Shown: piece by piece, positions 28,543-37,160 of the stretch
Numbering within the stretch: position 1 is the first letter of the stretch
Layout: each line of letters opens with the position of its first letter
Source: Sphingomonas sp.
Lineage (GTDB): Bacteria > Pseudomonadota > Alphaproteobacteria > Sphingomonadales > Sphingomonadaceae
DNA: 64,000 bases
Reading direction: 5' to 3'
Assembly: GCF_029239295.1 (NCBI RefSeq)
Contig: NZ_JAQZBC010000009.1
Location: 58,642-122,641, forward strand
Notes under the pieces: generated by a model
Seen by the model: the letters and a program-made list of their open reading frames with translations, nothing else
What the model was told of the DNA's origin: nothing
The model's database searches: none
Made by a program: the position numbers and the translations under genes

Positions 28543-30828
28543 TCAGCCGATCTCGCGGCGCAAGTTGGCGATCAGGTCGCCAGCGGTGGCAAGGCGCGGT
28601 TCCTCTTCATCAAGGATCGCGAGGAAGGCGGCGCGCTTCGCTGCGCCCACCTTTCCCGGCCCCAACCGGGCCGTGGCCGGAAGCGCGGAGACGATAATGT
28701 CGATCATGCGCTCAGCCCCGTGGAGCCGGCCCCAAAGATAGTCATTTTCGCGATAGCTGCGGCTGAAGAAGGCGCCGAAGTTGCTGAACTGAATACCCTT
28801 CAGCGTCGCTTCAGCCCCGCCCGGCCGGATCGATGTGCAATCATCTGGCGAGATACGATCGACCTTCACAGGATCAAATTCGTCCAGCCCCTCGCCCTGA
28901 AGCAGCGGGAGCGTCGCTAAGTCTACGTACGGAAAGCCAAGGTAGTGCAGAAGCAGCGTGCGTCGGACCTGTCGCGGAAGCGTGGCAAGCGCCTCGGCAA
29001 CCCGCTCGTCGGTTTCACGGTCAAGTCGCGTCAGATCGAGGGAAGCGGCAAGATCGTCGAGCAACGGCGCTGCGTCGCCCCGCAGGCTACGCACGGCGCC
29101 ACGTAGCGCGCGATGCGCTTCAGGCGCCTTGCTGTGGAGGTAGGAACCAAGCGAATCGTAGATGGCGGTGCGCACCGGAGCGAGCACAGCCTCCTCATGT
29201 TCGCCCTCCAATTCCACCAGCCGCCTGGCGAGTAGCCGGAGGCGTCGGATGCGAAACCCGATGTCGAACGTCCGAAGGAAGTCGATCGACGCGGCGCTGG
29301 AGACATCCGAAGGCGAGACCTCGTCATAGCCGCGGGCATGGAGCGCTGCCTCGATCCGGCTGCGGATGCGCTGCCAACGGTGCGGACCCGGTTCATCGCC
29401 GGCAGCGTAGAGCAGCGCGGTCATCGTTTCGATCACGCCAGCGATCTTGAGGTGCGCATAGCCAGCGTAGCTGAAGCCGGCGCGCTCGGCAGCGGCGATT
29501 TGCGCGCGTCGCCGCCACACTACGAGACGGGCCGCGGTTGGGCGATCAAGGAAGAAGGTGCGGCCGAACAGCGCCTCGACCGCCGATTCGATTTCCGGCC
29601 GGACCGCTTCGGTAATGGTACGCATCCGCGCGATCCGCCGCGAGCGTGCGGCCAGCGCCTCCAGATTGTCGCGGATCGGCTGCTTGCGTGGCAGCTCGCT
29701 GATCGCGCCCAGGATCGTCTGGAAGAACCCCGGCGGGCCCTCCGCTGGCCCGGTCAGCCGGAATTTCATGCCAGGCGAGGGGTCGATGTACACGAAGCGC
29801 CGATCAACTTCGCGCCGGGCCGGGCGCGCGTTGAGCGCGTCAATCGCTGGGCGGAAGGGCGCGTTCGCTAGCACAGAGCCATCGATCAGCACTGCCGTGT
29901 CTAGCGCGTTGGCGGCGGCCTGGCGCGGCAGCGCGCGGGCGAGAAACGCGTGGCGGCCGGGCCACCGGTCCTCGCGCGCGGTCAAAACCTGATCCAGCTC
30001 GCTTACGGTGAATGCCGGAAAGGCGCCGGGGAAACTGGAGGTCGCGCGAGCGGCGAAGGCCAGTTCGGGTGCGGCAGCGAGCGTTTCCACGGCGTGGCCG
30101 TGGTCGCTGAACGCCAGCACCACGCGGTGTTCGGTCTCCACCACCTCTGGCGGGGAGTGCAGCTGAAGCCGCTCCGGGTGACCGTTGAAATCGGTCACGG
30201 TGACGAACAGGTCGAGCGGCTGGCCTTCCGGCAGGAGCCGGGGGCCGCGCGGTCCCGCCTCCATCGCGGCAAACGCGTCAAGCAACATGCCGGTGAAACC
30301 CGGGCCGTCGAACGGCGGCTCAAACCATCGCGAACGGACAAAGTGCGACAGCTTCGTGCGCACCTCCTCCCGGGTGTGCTCGTCCAGCTCATCGAGCCGG
30401 TCAACGCCTCGGCCGGCCGCCATCCAGGCAAGCGGCAGCGCCCACGCCTTGGAAAAGCGGGAGGGGGGCGCGGCGGCTGGGGCGATCAGCGCTTCCACAT
30501 CGGCATTGTCGAGCCACAGATCAGTGAGGGGATCGAGCGATTGGCCGGCGCTGAGCGCCTGACCCAGGAAGATGCCGTTGATGCCGCCTGCGCTGGCCCC
30601 CGCGATAATGTCGGGCAGGACGCGAAGGCGGATGCCGGTGGAGCGGGCAATCTCCGTGATCAGCTCTTGATAGACGCCCGCCGAGGCATCGAGCGTTTCA
30701 CCCGATTGGCTGGCGCGGCTGGCGCGCGCGACGTGCCAGATCTCCTTGGTGATGCCGTGCATGTACACGGCGAGGCTGATGCCGCCGTAGCAAACCAGGG
30801 CCAGCCGCAGTTCCGAATCACGGATCAT
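28543..30828 (-). CDS. Patatin-like phospholipase (large, TIGR03607-like)
   Basis: 761 residues. The N-terminal patatin domain has the oxyanion loop CYGGISLAVYMHGITKEIW, the nucleophile elbow IIAGASAGGING (GxSxG) near residue 75 and the catalytic Asp in VLIDGSVLANAPF near 315. A long C-terminal part of about 400 residues has no recognisable domain. Length and layout match a large patatin-related group. I start at ATG 30828, where the codon overlaps the stop of the phosphoesterase gene (ATGA); a longer frame upstream is shadow. Likely hydrolyses acyl ester bonds of lipids. Confidence 0.9.
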   Translation of the reverse strand: MIRDSELRLALVCYGGISLAVYMHGITKEIWHVARASRASQSGETLDASAGVYQELITEIARSTGIRLRVLPDIIAGASAGGINGIFLGQALSAGQSLDPLTDLWLDNADVEALIAPAAAPPSRFSKAWALPLAWMAAGRGVDRLDELDEHTREEVRTKLSHFVRSRWFEPPFDGPGFTGMLLDAFAAMEAGPRGPRLLPEGQPLDLFVTVTDFNGHPERLQLHSPPEVVETEHRVVLAFSDHGHAVETLAAAPELAFAARATSSFPGAFPAFTVSELDQVLTAREDRWPGRHAFLARALPRQAAANALDTAVLIDGSVLANAPFRPAIDALNARPARREVDRRFVYIDPSPGMKFRLTGPAEGPPGFFQTILGAISELPRKQPIRDNLEALAARSRRIARMRTITEAVRPEIESAVEALFGRTFFLDRPTAARLVVWRRRAQIAAAERAGFSYAGYAHLKIAGVIETMTALLYAAGDEPGPHRWQRIRSRIEAALHARGYDEVSPSDVSSAASIDFLRTFDIGFRIRRLRLLARRLVELEGEHEEAVLAPVRTAIYDSLGSYLHSKAPEAHRALRGAVRSLRGDAAPLLDDLAASLDLTRLDRETDERVAEALATLPRQVRRTLLLHYLGFPYVDLATLPLLQGEGLDEFDPVKVDRISPDDCTSIRPGGAEATLKGIQFSNFGAFFSRSYRENDYLWGRLHGAERMIDIIVSALPATARLGPGKVGAAKRAAFLAILDEEEPRLATAGDLIANLRREIG

Positions 30829-31523
30829 GTGGCTTCGACGTCGGCCCAGATCGGCAGATGGTCGCTCGCCTTGCGTGCAGCGGCGCTGGTGTGAACGCCG
30901 CAATCGATGACCTTCACATCGCTGGACACCATGATCCGGTCCAGCCGGCCGATCGGACGCGTGGCGTGATAGCTGGGGCCTGTTTCGGCAAAGGCGAAGT
31001 CACGGCCGAAATCGCGCAGACATCCCCCCGCCCGGGTCCATTCGTTGAGATCGCCCATCATCACGGTGGGTAGCTGAGCCGAGCTGGATGCGACATGACT
31101 GAGGATCGCCGCCGCCTGTTTCCGGCGCCACAGCCCTGATAGATCGAGGTGCATGCCGACAAAGCGCCAGACACCGCCATCGGCAAGCCGCACCTCCGTC
31201 GCGACGGCGCCGCGTGGCTCGAGTGCCGGAAGGTGGATAACCTCGCAATCAACTACCTGGGACGATTTGCGGATCAGAAAGGCGTTTCCGTGCCAGCCCA
31301 TCGATCCCGCGCGAACGCCGAAATCCACCGCTTTCCAGTCGCTATGCTCGTCCAGCAGATGGGGGGTGATAACCGCGACGCGGGCGCCGAAGCGTCGATC
31401 GGCTTCCTGAAGGGCGACGACATCCGCGTCCAGCTCGCGCAGGACCTCCAGCACGCGTTCGGGACTGCGGCGACGGTCGGTGCCGATCGCTTTGCGCATG
31501 TTGTAGCTGGCGATGCGGATCAT
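30825..31523 (-). CDS. Endonuclease/exonuclease/phosphatase (EEP) fold protein
   Basis: 232 residues. Metal and catalytic residues of the EEP family appear in order: RIASYNMRKAIG, VALQEADRRFG, GNAFLIRKS, FVGMHLDLSG, PTVMMGDLNEW and the terminal SDHLPIWADV. Such small stand-alone members cleave phosphodiesters of lipids or nucleic acids. Starting at MIRIASYN (31523) fits the family; a longer start at 31547 is possible. Coupled by ATGA to the patatin gene, which suggests joint action on phospholipids. Confidence 0.88.
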   Translation of the reverse strand: MIRIASYNMRKAIGTDRRRSPERVLEVLRELDADVVALQEADRRFGARVAVITPHLLDEHSDWKAVDFGVRAGSMGWHGNAFLIRKSSQVVDCEVIHLPALEPRGAVATEVRLADGGVWRFVGMHLDLSGLWRRKQAAAILSHVASSSAQLPTVMMGDLNEWTRAGGCLRDFGRDFAFAETGPSYHATRPIGRLDRIMVSSDVKVIDCGVHTSAAARKASDHLPIWADVEAT

Positions 31524-31568
31524 TGCGTTGGTGGAACGCCCCTCCACTGGTGAGGTTGCGTGGAAGAA

Positions 31569-31644
31569 TGGTGCCGGTTGCAGGAATCGAACCCGCGACC
31601 TTCGGTTTACAAAACCGCTGCTCTACCAGCTGAGCTAAACCGGC
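31569..31644 (-). tRNA. tRNA-Thr(TGT)
   Basis: 76-base cloverleaf on the - strand: acceptor GCCGGTT/AACCGGC, D-arm GCTC...GAGC, anticodon loop TTTGTAA with anticodon TGT, T-arm GCGGG-TTCGAAT-CCTGC and encoded CCA. The closing 27:43 pair of the anticodon stem is a G-A mismatch. It lies between the IDWSGA gene and the EEP gene. Confidence 0.96.
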
Positions 31645-31664
31645 GTATGGGCATGCTCCATGCG

Positions 31665-32513
31665 TCAGGTCACGCCGAAGGTCCAGCCTTCGGTTTGCTG
31701 AACCTGCGCGTTGAGGCCACTCGGCTGCCACAGGTCCGACCGATCGGCGCTCGCACGCAGCCACGCCGCAGCCAGGATCGCGTCTGTCGAATGGTCGTCA
31801 TACTGCACCAGCGGTGCGTGCGGGCGAGTGCCGAGCCGCTCGAGCGCATGGTCGAGAGCCGACGCGTCGCGCAGCTTGCTGCGGCCGCGCGGCATCCCGG
31901 CAGCCCGCGCCGCAATGGCCGTATAGATCTCGACCAACAGGGCGCCGCTGGTCGGGCGAGGGTCGAACGGCCAGATCGGCAGGCGGCCGTTGAGGTGGTG
32001 CAGCATCCGCATGCCGGCGAAGCTGGCCTTCGCCACCTGAGCAGCGCCGATGGCATCATAAACAGTGGTGGGCTTGGTCGAGCGGTCACCCGCCATTTCG
32101 CAGGTGCGCCAGTGCAGGAAGTCGCTCTTCGTCCCGTCTGCCGCGCCGAGATAAAAATGGCGGCCGCGGCGAGCCTCCAGGAAGGAAGCCGCGCCGAGAT
32201 CCTCGTCCGCGCTATGGTGGTCAACATAGGCCCACAGTTCGCGCGCGGTTGCGGTCTGCGTCTCCCCGGGCAGATGCGCGCCGCGGGCAATGAAGGGCGC
32301 CGAAAAGCTGCAATCGATGCCGACTAGCAACGGCATAGTCGCTTGATCGAGCAGCCATGCGCAAACGTCGGCACGCGACCACCACCGCTGCGGCGGCGCG
32401 ACCAAGCGAGGCGCCTCGTCACCGGCGTGGCATAGCGCGACCGCTATTCCCTTGTGGCGCGATCCTTTCGCCCCCGACCAGTCGATCGCGGCGAACTGTT
32501 GAAAATGGGTCAG
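31665..32513 (-). CDS. Conserved hypothetical protein with AIDWSGAKG N-terminus, probable CTG start
   Basis: About 282 residues. The N-terminus FAAIDWSGAKGSRHKGIAVA and LLVGIDCSFSAPF resemble an RNase H-like core of DUF429-type proteins (Asp at the end of the first strand); function unknown. No ATG or GTG lies before the conserved part: the first TTG (32405) would delete it. A CTG at 32511-32513 has AGGGGA seven bases upstream and gives LTHFQQFAAIDWSG, so I place the start there. The stop of the serine hydrolase lies 31 bases upstream. Confidence 0.65.
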   Translation of the reverse strand: MTHFQQFAAIDWSGAKGSRHKGIAVALCHAGDEAPRLVAPPQRWWSRADVCAWLLDQATMPLLVGIDCSFSAPFIARGAHLPGETQTATARELWAYVDHHSADEDLGAASFLEARRGRHFYLGAADGTKSDFLHWRTCEMAGDRSTKPTTVYDAIGAAQVAKASFAGMRMLHHLNGRLPIWPFDPRPTSGALLVEIYTAIAARAAGMPRGRSKLRDASALDHALERLGTRPHAPLVQYDDHSTDAILAAAWLRASADRSDLWQPSGLNAQVQQTEGWTFGVT

Positions 32514-32544
32514 CGCCGATCCCCTGACACCGCCGGCGCCGATG

Positions 32545-34056
32545 TCACTTCACATCCCGAATCACATCCGCGGTGAAACGGGCGATGTCGAAGCGGGTAT
32601 TGGCGGGATCCTCGCCGCGCCGGACGATCACCAGTCGTTCGGACGGGACCACCATCACATATTGCCCGCGGTTGCCTTGCGCCGAATAGCTGCCGGCGGG
32701 CAAACCCTGCGCCGCGCCGAACAGCCACATGGTGGCTCCATAGCCGGGGCCATCGGCGGGCTGCGGGCCGCTAGGCGTGGTCATGTAGCGCATCCAGCCT
32801 TCGGGCAGCAGGCGCTTCCCCTGCCACACGCCGTCCTGGAGCCAGAATTGTCCCAGCCGCGCGAGATCGCGGGCGGTGGTATACACCTGGCTGGAGAGGA
32901 TCAGATTGCCCTGCCAATCGGTGCCCGCGGTGGTGTGCTGCATGCCGAGCGGGGTGAACAACTGTGAGGGCCACGCGGCGTAACGGGCGTCGTTGTTCAT
33001 TGCGGCGCGAACTGCGCGTGCCGCCAGCATGATGTCGTTGTTGGCATAGCGGAACCGCGTGCCGGGCCTGACCTCCAGCGGCCATCCGGTCGCCTGTTCG
33101 GTCACGGTCGTGCCGCCGAAGTAGATCGCGTCGGTGCGATTGCCATAATGATCGGAATGCAGCCCCGATGCCATGCGCAGAAGGTGATCCATCGTGATCT
33201 GGCGGCGCGGGTCGGCGGGGTGGCCCCATTCCGGGATCGAAGCGGCCTTGCGCGGATCGATCTTCAGATCACGCACGGCGATACCGACCAAGGTTCCGCC
33301 AATGCTCTTCGCGACCGACCAAGTGCGGTTGGCGGTGAACGGGCCGAAGCCGTCAGCGTAGCGTTCTGCCACGATTCGACCGTCACGCATCACGACGACG
33401 CCGACCGTCTCGCCCTTGTAGGTTGCGCGATCGAACGCGCGGGCGACCGTCTGCGCCAGCGCAGGCCGCGGACGGGGCGCAATACCCGCATCGCCCAACG
33501 GCCACGGCCGTGCATCGCCCGGTAGCGGGAGCGCAGCCCGTGGCGCGGACGCCGGCCATGGCGCCACGGCACGGCCGATCGGCTGGACAACACAGCCAGT
33601 GCGCGGCGACCAATCAGCGCGGCGCGGTGGAAGGTCACTCGCGAAACTGACCTGAACGCTGCGGTTGGTACGATCAATTGTGGCGGGAAGCCGTGGCAGC
33701 AACGGCTGATATTCGGGATAGATGCCGCGAAGCTCGAGCGCCTCAACTTGCGCCTCTGTCCGACCGGCGGCAATCACCCCCTCGCAAAGCGCGAGCGCCT
33801 TGTACCCAGCCGCAATCGCCTCCTGATAGGCAGTCGACGTTTGCGCCCCAATGACTTGGGCGTTGGCTGGGAATGGAGCTCCAGCAAAAGCAGCCGCAGC
33901 GGCAAGCGGAGTGAGGAGCTTGTGGGTCGACCTGTTGGTGCGGGTTCGAGCGGCGCCTGCGTACGCCAGCGTGCTCCCGGCCGGGCGCCCATTCCGTTCA
34001 ATGATAGATGCGAAGCAACCCCTGATGCGCACGTCCGACTTCCTCCACCTGCTCAA
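32545..34056 (-). CDS. Serine hydrolase, class C beta-lactamase-like, secreted
   Basis: About 503 residues in the longest frame. A signal-like stretch KLLTPLAAAAAFAGAPFPANAQ lies near residue 45, so the true start is probably closer to it, but no ATG is available there; the exact start is unsure. The SxxK motif is RTWSVAKSIGG, the YxN motif RFRYANNDIML, and the C-terminal third holds GYGATMWLFG. A 150-residue N-terminal region precedes the catalytic domain. Candidates are esterase, D-aminopeptidase or 6-aminohexanoate-dimer hydrolase-like enzyme. Confidence 0.82.
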   Translation of the reverse strand: MSRWRKSDVRIRGCFASIIERNGRPAGSTLAYAGAARTRTNRSTHKLLTPLAAAAAFAGAPFPANAQVIGAQTSTAYQEAIAAGYKALALCEGVIAAGRTEAQVEALELRGIYPEYQPLLPRLPATIDRTNRSVQVSFASDLPPRRADWSPRTGCVVQPIGRAVAPWPASAPRAALPLPGDARPWPLGDAGIAPRPRPALAQTVARAFDRATYKGETVGVVVMRDGRIVAERYADGFGPFTANRTWSVAKSIGGTLVGIAVRDLKIDPRKAASIPEWGHPADPRRQITMDHLLRMASGLHSDHYGNRTDAIYFGGTTVTEQATGWPLEVRPGTRFRYANNDIMLAARAVRAAMNNDARYAAWPSQLFTPLGMQHTTAGTDWQGNLILSSQVYTTARDLARLGQFWLQDGVWQGKRLLPEGWMRYMTTPSGPQPADGPGYGATMWLFGAAQGLPAGSYSAQGNRGQYVMVVPSERLVIVRRGEDPANTRFDIARFTADVIRDVK

Positions 34057-34074
34057 GGCTTGCCCTTAAGCGCA

Positions 34075-35388
34075 TCAATGATCGTCTGTCTCTCCCCGTG
34101 ATCGGCGCGCCTGCCAAAAGGCGAGGCGCTTCTTCACATCACGCTCGAACCCGCGTTCATTGGGTCGGTACAGCGGCTCCCGCCCCGCGGCCGCAATCTC
34201 ATCGGGGAAGAATTCCTGCCCCGAGAAGGCGTCCGGCATGTCGTGATCGTAGCGATAGCCCGCGCCATAGCCATGTTCCTTCATCAAGGCGGTAGGCGCG
34301 TTCAGAATATGCTTGGGCGGGGGCAGCGAACCGGTGCGCCGGGCAAGGTCCGTGGCCCTCCCGAAGGCGAGATAGGAGGCGTTCGATTTAGGCGCGGTGG
34401 CGACATAGTTGATTGCCTGCGCCAGGAACAGGCGGCCCTCCGGCCAGCCGATCCGCTCAAATGCCTGCCAGGCCGTCAGTACCTGAACAAGCGCCTGCGG
34501 ATCGGCCATGCCGACATCCTCTGACGCGGCGCACGCCAGACGGCGGAACAGAACGGCCGCATCCTCACCGCCATTAGTCATGCGCGCTGCCCAGTAGAGC
34601 GCCGCATCCGCATCGCTGCCGCGCAGACTTTTGTGGAAGCAGCTGAGAAGATTGTAATGCTCTTCCTGTCCCTTGTCATAGAGCGGCGCGCGGCGCAGCG
34701 CGAAGCTGGCTAGCGCAGCGCCATCGAGCCGATCCTTCTCATCCAACGTGAGGAGATCTTCGCAAATACCGAGCATGTAACGGGCATCACCGTCCGCCAT
34801 ATCGACCAGCACGCCGCGAGCGTCGTCGTCCAGCGGCAGCGATCGCCCGATCAGGCGTTCTGCCCGGTCCAACACCTGGGTGAGGGCTGCGGCATCGAGC
34901 CGGTTGAGCGTCAGCACCTTCGCACGTGAGAGCAGCGCCGACACCAGGCTGAAGCTTGGATTTTCGGTCGTTGCGCCAATCAGGGTGAAGGTGCCGTCTT
35001 CGATCGCGGGCAGCATCGCATCCTGCACAGGGCGCGAGAAACGGTGGAGCTCGTCGATGAAGACCGCGGTCGACCGCCCGCTGATCTTGCGCAAATCGGA
35101 AGCGGCAGCGATCGCCTTTCGCAGATCGACGATCCCGGTCGACACGGCCGACAACTGAATGAACTCATAGCCGGTTTCGCGGGCGATCAGGCGAGCGATC
35201 GTCGTCTTGCCGACTCCGGGTGGCCCCCACAGCACGAAGGATGACAATCGCCGCGCCTGTACCATGCGCCCCAAGGGAGCGGCCGGCGCGAGCAGATGAT
35301 CCTGACCTATGACATCGGCCAATTGCGCGGGGCGAAGCTCCTCTGCGAGAGGTTTGCGAACGGCCGTCTGGAAGAGCGAGTCGGTCAC
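34075..35388 (-). CDS. rarA: Replication-associated recombination protein A (AAA+ ATPase)
   Basis: About 437 residues. Clamp-loader-like ATPase acting at stalled forks. Walker A is LWGPPGVGKTTIARL, Walker B VFIDELHRFSR, sensor 1 GATTENPSF; the C-terminal MgsA domain has YWAARMTNGGED and DMPDAFSGQEFFPDE. Start set to GTG 35388 (VTDSLFQ); the upstream part of the frame is not conserved. Downstream it ends 18 bases before the serine hydrolase start region. Confidence 0.95.
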   Translation of the reverse strand: MTDSLFQTAVRKPLAEELRPAQLADVIGQDHLLAPAAPLGRMVQARRLSSFVLWGPPGVGKTTIARLIARETGYEFIQLSAVSTGIVDLRKAIAAASDLRKISGRSTAVFIDELHRFSRPVQDAMLPAIEDGTFTLIGATTENPSFSLVSALLSRAKVLTLNRLDAAALTQVLDRAERLIGRSLPLDDDARGVLVDMADGDARYMLGICEDLLTLDEKDRLDGAALASFALRRAPLYDKGQEEHYNLLSCFHKSLRGSDADAALYWAARMTNGGEDAAVLFRRLACAASEDVGMADPQALVQVLTAWQAFERIGWPEGRLFLAQAINYVATAPKSNASYLAFGRATDLARRTGSLPPPKHILNAPTALMKEHGYGAGYRYDHDMPDAFSGQEFFPDEIAAAGREPLYRPNERGFERDVKKRLAFWQARRSRGETDDH

Positions 35389-35518
35389 GAGCGAACCGCC
35401 ATACGAAGCACAGATCGGGCGATCACAGTTGGTATGCAGAGGCGGTCGAGGGGCGCGGGAGGTGCGGGCATAGAGACAAGATAGGCGTGAGCGGCCCGCT
35501 TCCCAACATGCTCGCCGT

Positions 35519-35543
35519 GCCGGGTGCCTCTCTGTCACCCGGC
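35519..35543 (-). terminator. Hairpin after yciB
   Basis: GCCGGGTG/CACCCGGC gives a perfect 8-bp stem with a nine-base loop, six bases beyond the yciB stop. No T run, so strength is uncertain. The remainder of the yciB-rarA gap (35389-35548) should hold the rarA promoter. Confidence 0.4.
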
Positions 35544-35548
35544 CTGCG

Positions 35549-36160
35549 TCATTCCTGCGGCGGGATGGTGTTGGGAACGTCGCCGGCCTGCAAGCCGTGC
35601 CGCATCAGCATCGGAACATTCGCAATGGCGAAGATCATGGTGAGCGGGATGGCGCCCCACAGCTTGAACCCCACCCAGAAATCCGTGGTGGTTGAGCGCC
35701 AGACCGCTTCGTTCAGAACGGCCATGAAGAGGAAGAAGAACACCCAATTGCGGGTCAGCTTGCGCCAGCCATCAGCTGTGAGCCCAGGATAGGCGCTCTC
35801 CAGCAGGAGCTGCAGCAAGGGCCGGCCAGTGGCGAGACCGAAGCCGAGAACGGCTGCGAAGATCGTATAAACGAACGTTGGCTTCATCTTGATGAAGCGT
35901 TCGTCCTGGAACCAGATCGTCAGTCCGCCGAAGACGATCACCAGCGCACCGGAGATCAGAAGCATCGGCGGAATATGGCGGGTCTTCCACCATGAGATGC
36001 CCAGCGCCACGGCCATTGCGATCATGAAAGCGGCGGTCGCGGCGAGGATGCGCGCGATGGCAGGCCCCGGTGCGAGGAAATTGACCGCAAAGAAGACGAT
36101 CAAAGGGCCGTAATCGAGGGCCAGTCGGAGGCCCGACGCGCTCTTGGTACTGTTACTCAC
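35549..36160 (-). CDS. yciB: Septation protein A (YciB/IspZ)
   Basis: 203 residues, five or six membrane helices. Family marks: LDYGPLIVFFAVNFL at the start, KMKPTFVYTIFAAVLGFGL in the middle, and NWVFFFLFMAVLNEAVWRSTTTDFWVGFKLWGAIPLTMIF near the end. Inner-membrane protein linked to cell division and envelope upkeep. Downstream of ftsY by 67 bases, the usual alphaproteobacterial neighbourhood. Confidence 0.94.
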   Translation of the reverse strand: MSNSTKSASGLRLALDYGPLIVFFAVNFLAPGPAIARILAATAAFMIAMAVALGISWWKTRHIPPMLLISGALVIVFGGLTIWFQDERFIKMKPTFVYTIFAAVLGFGLATGRPLLQLLLESAYPGLTADGWRKLTRNWVFFFLFMAVLNEAVWRSTTTDFWVGFKLWGAIPLTMIFAIANVPMLMRHGLQAGDVPNTIPPQE

Positions 36161-36227
36161 CAGTTACTCCGTTGTCAGGCCAGCACAGCGGCCATGACCC
36201 AAGATTTGGTTCGATGCGAACGGATGA

Positions 36228-37160
36228 TCAGCGCGCTCGATCCACGCCGGCGATGATCCGGCTGACCTCATGCGCATCGAACGGGCGCAGATCGTTCATC
36301 GACTCGCCGATCCCGATCGCATGGATGGGAAGGCCGTAGCGTTCGGCCGCTGCCACCAGCACGCCGCCCCGCGCCGTGCCGTCCAGCTTGGTCATCACCA
36401 GTCCGGTGACGCCCGCGACCTCCTTGAACACCTCGATCTGGCTCAGGGCGTTCTGGCCGGTCGTCGCGTCCAGTACCAGCACGACGTCATGCGGGGATGC
36501 GGGATTGATGCGGCCAAGAACGCGGCGAATCTTGGCGAGCTCATCCATCAGCTCACGCTTGTTCTGAAGTCGGCCGGCTGTATCCACGATCAGCACGTCG
36601 ATCCCGGTCTCGGTCGCCTTCTTCACGGCGTCCCACACAACGCCGGCGGCATCTCCACCCTCGGGCCCCGTGACGATCGGTACGCCGACCCGCTCCGCCC
36701 AGGTCGCCAGCTGACCGATTGCCGCTGCACGGAAGGTGTCCCCCGCGGCGAGCATCACGCCGTAATCCTGCTCCATGAACAGATGCGCGAGCTTGGCGAT
36801 CGTGGTCGTCTTGCCGGATCCATTGACGCCAATTACCAGCACCACTTGCGGACGCGGAAAGGCATCGATCTCCAGCGGCTTGGCTACCTTTGCTAAGACC
36901 TTTTCGACTTCCTCCGCCACGACCAGGCGGATGCCGAGTTCTTCCATATTCCGCTCGAAGCTGCCCTCGGCCAGGCGCGTGCGAATGCGCGCGGCCGTCT
37001 CCGGGCCGAGGTCGGAAGCGATCAGCGCCTCTTCGATCTCGTCCAGCGTTTCATCATCGAGGCGTGCAGTACCCAGACCGGCGAGATTGCCGACCAGCCT
37101 GTCAGAAGTTCGCCGAAAGCCGCCGAGAAGCTTGTCGTGCCAGGATCGGTTGTCGGTCAT
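36228..37160 (-). CDS. ftsY: Signal recognition particle receptor FtsY
   Basis: 310 residues, GTPase receptor that brings ribosome-SRP complexes to the membrane. The G domain has GVNGSGKTTTIAKLA (G1), VDTAGRLQNKRELM (G3) and TKLDGTARGG (G4). Only a short N-terminal region precedes the NG core, so the long acidic A domain of E. coli FtsY is absent, as is usual here. ATGA overlap with mtaB upstream. Confidence 0.97.
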   Translation of the reverse strand: MTDNRSWHDKLLGGFRRTSDRLVGNLAGLGTARLDDETLDEIEEALIASDLGPETAARIRTRLAEGSFERNMEELGIRLVVAEEVEKVLAKVAKPLEIDAFPRPQVVLVIGVNGSGKTTTIAKLAHLFMEQDYGVMLAAGDTFRAAAIGQLATWAERVGVPIVTGPEGGDAAGVVWDAVKKATETGIDVLIVDTAGRLQNKRELMDELAKIRRVLGRINPASPHDVVLVLDATTGQNALSQIEVFKEVAGVTGLVMTKLDGTARGGVLVAAAERYGLPIHAIGIGESMNDLRPFDAHEVSRIIAGVDRAR

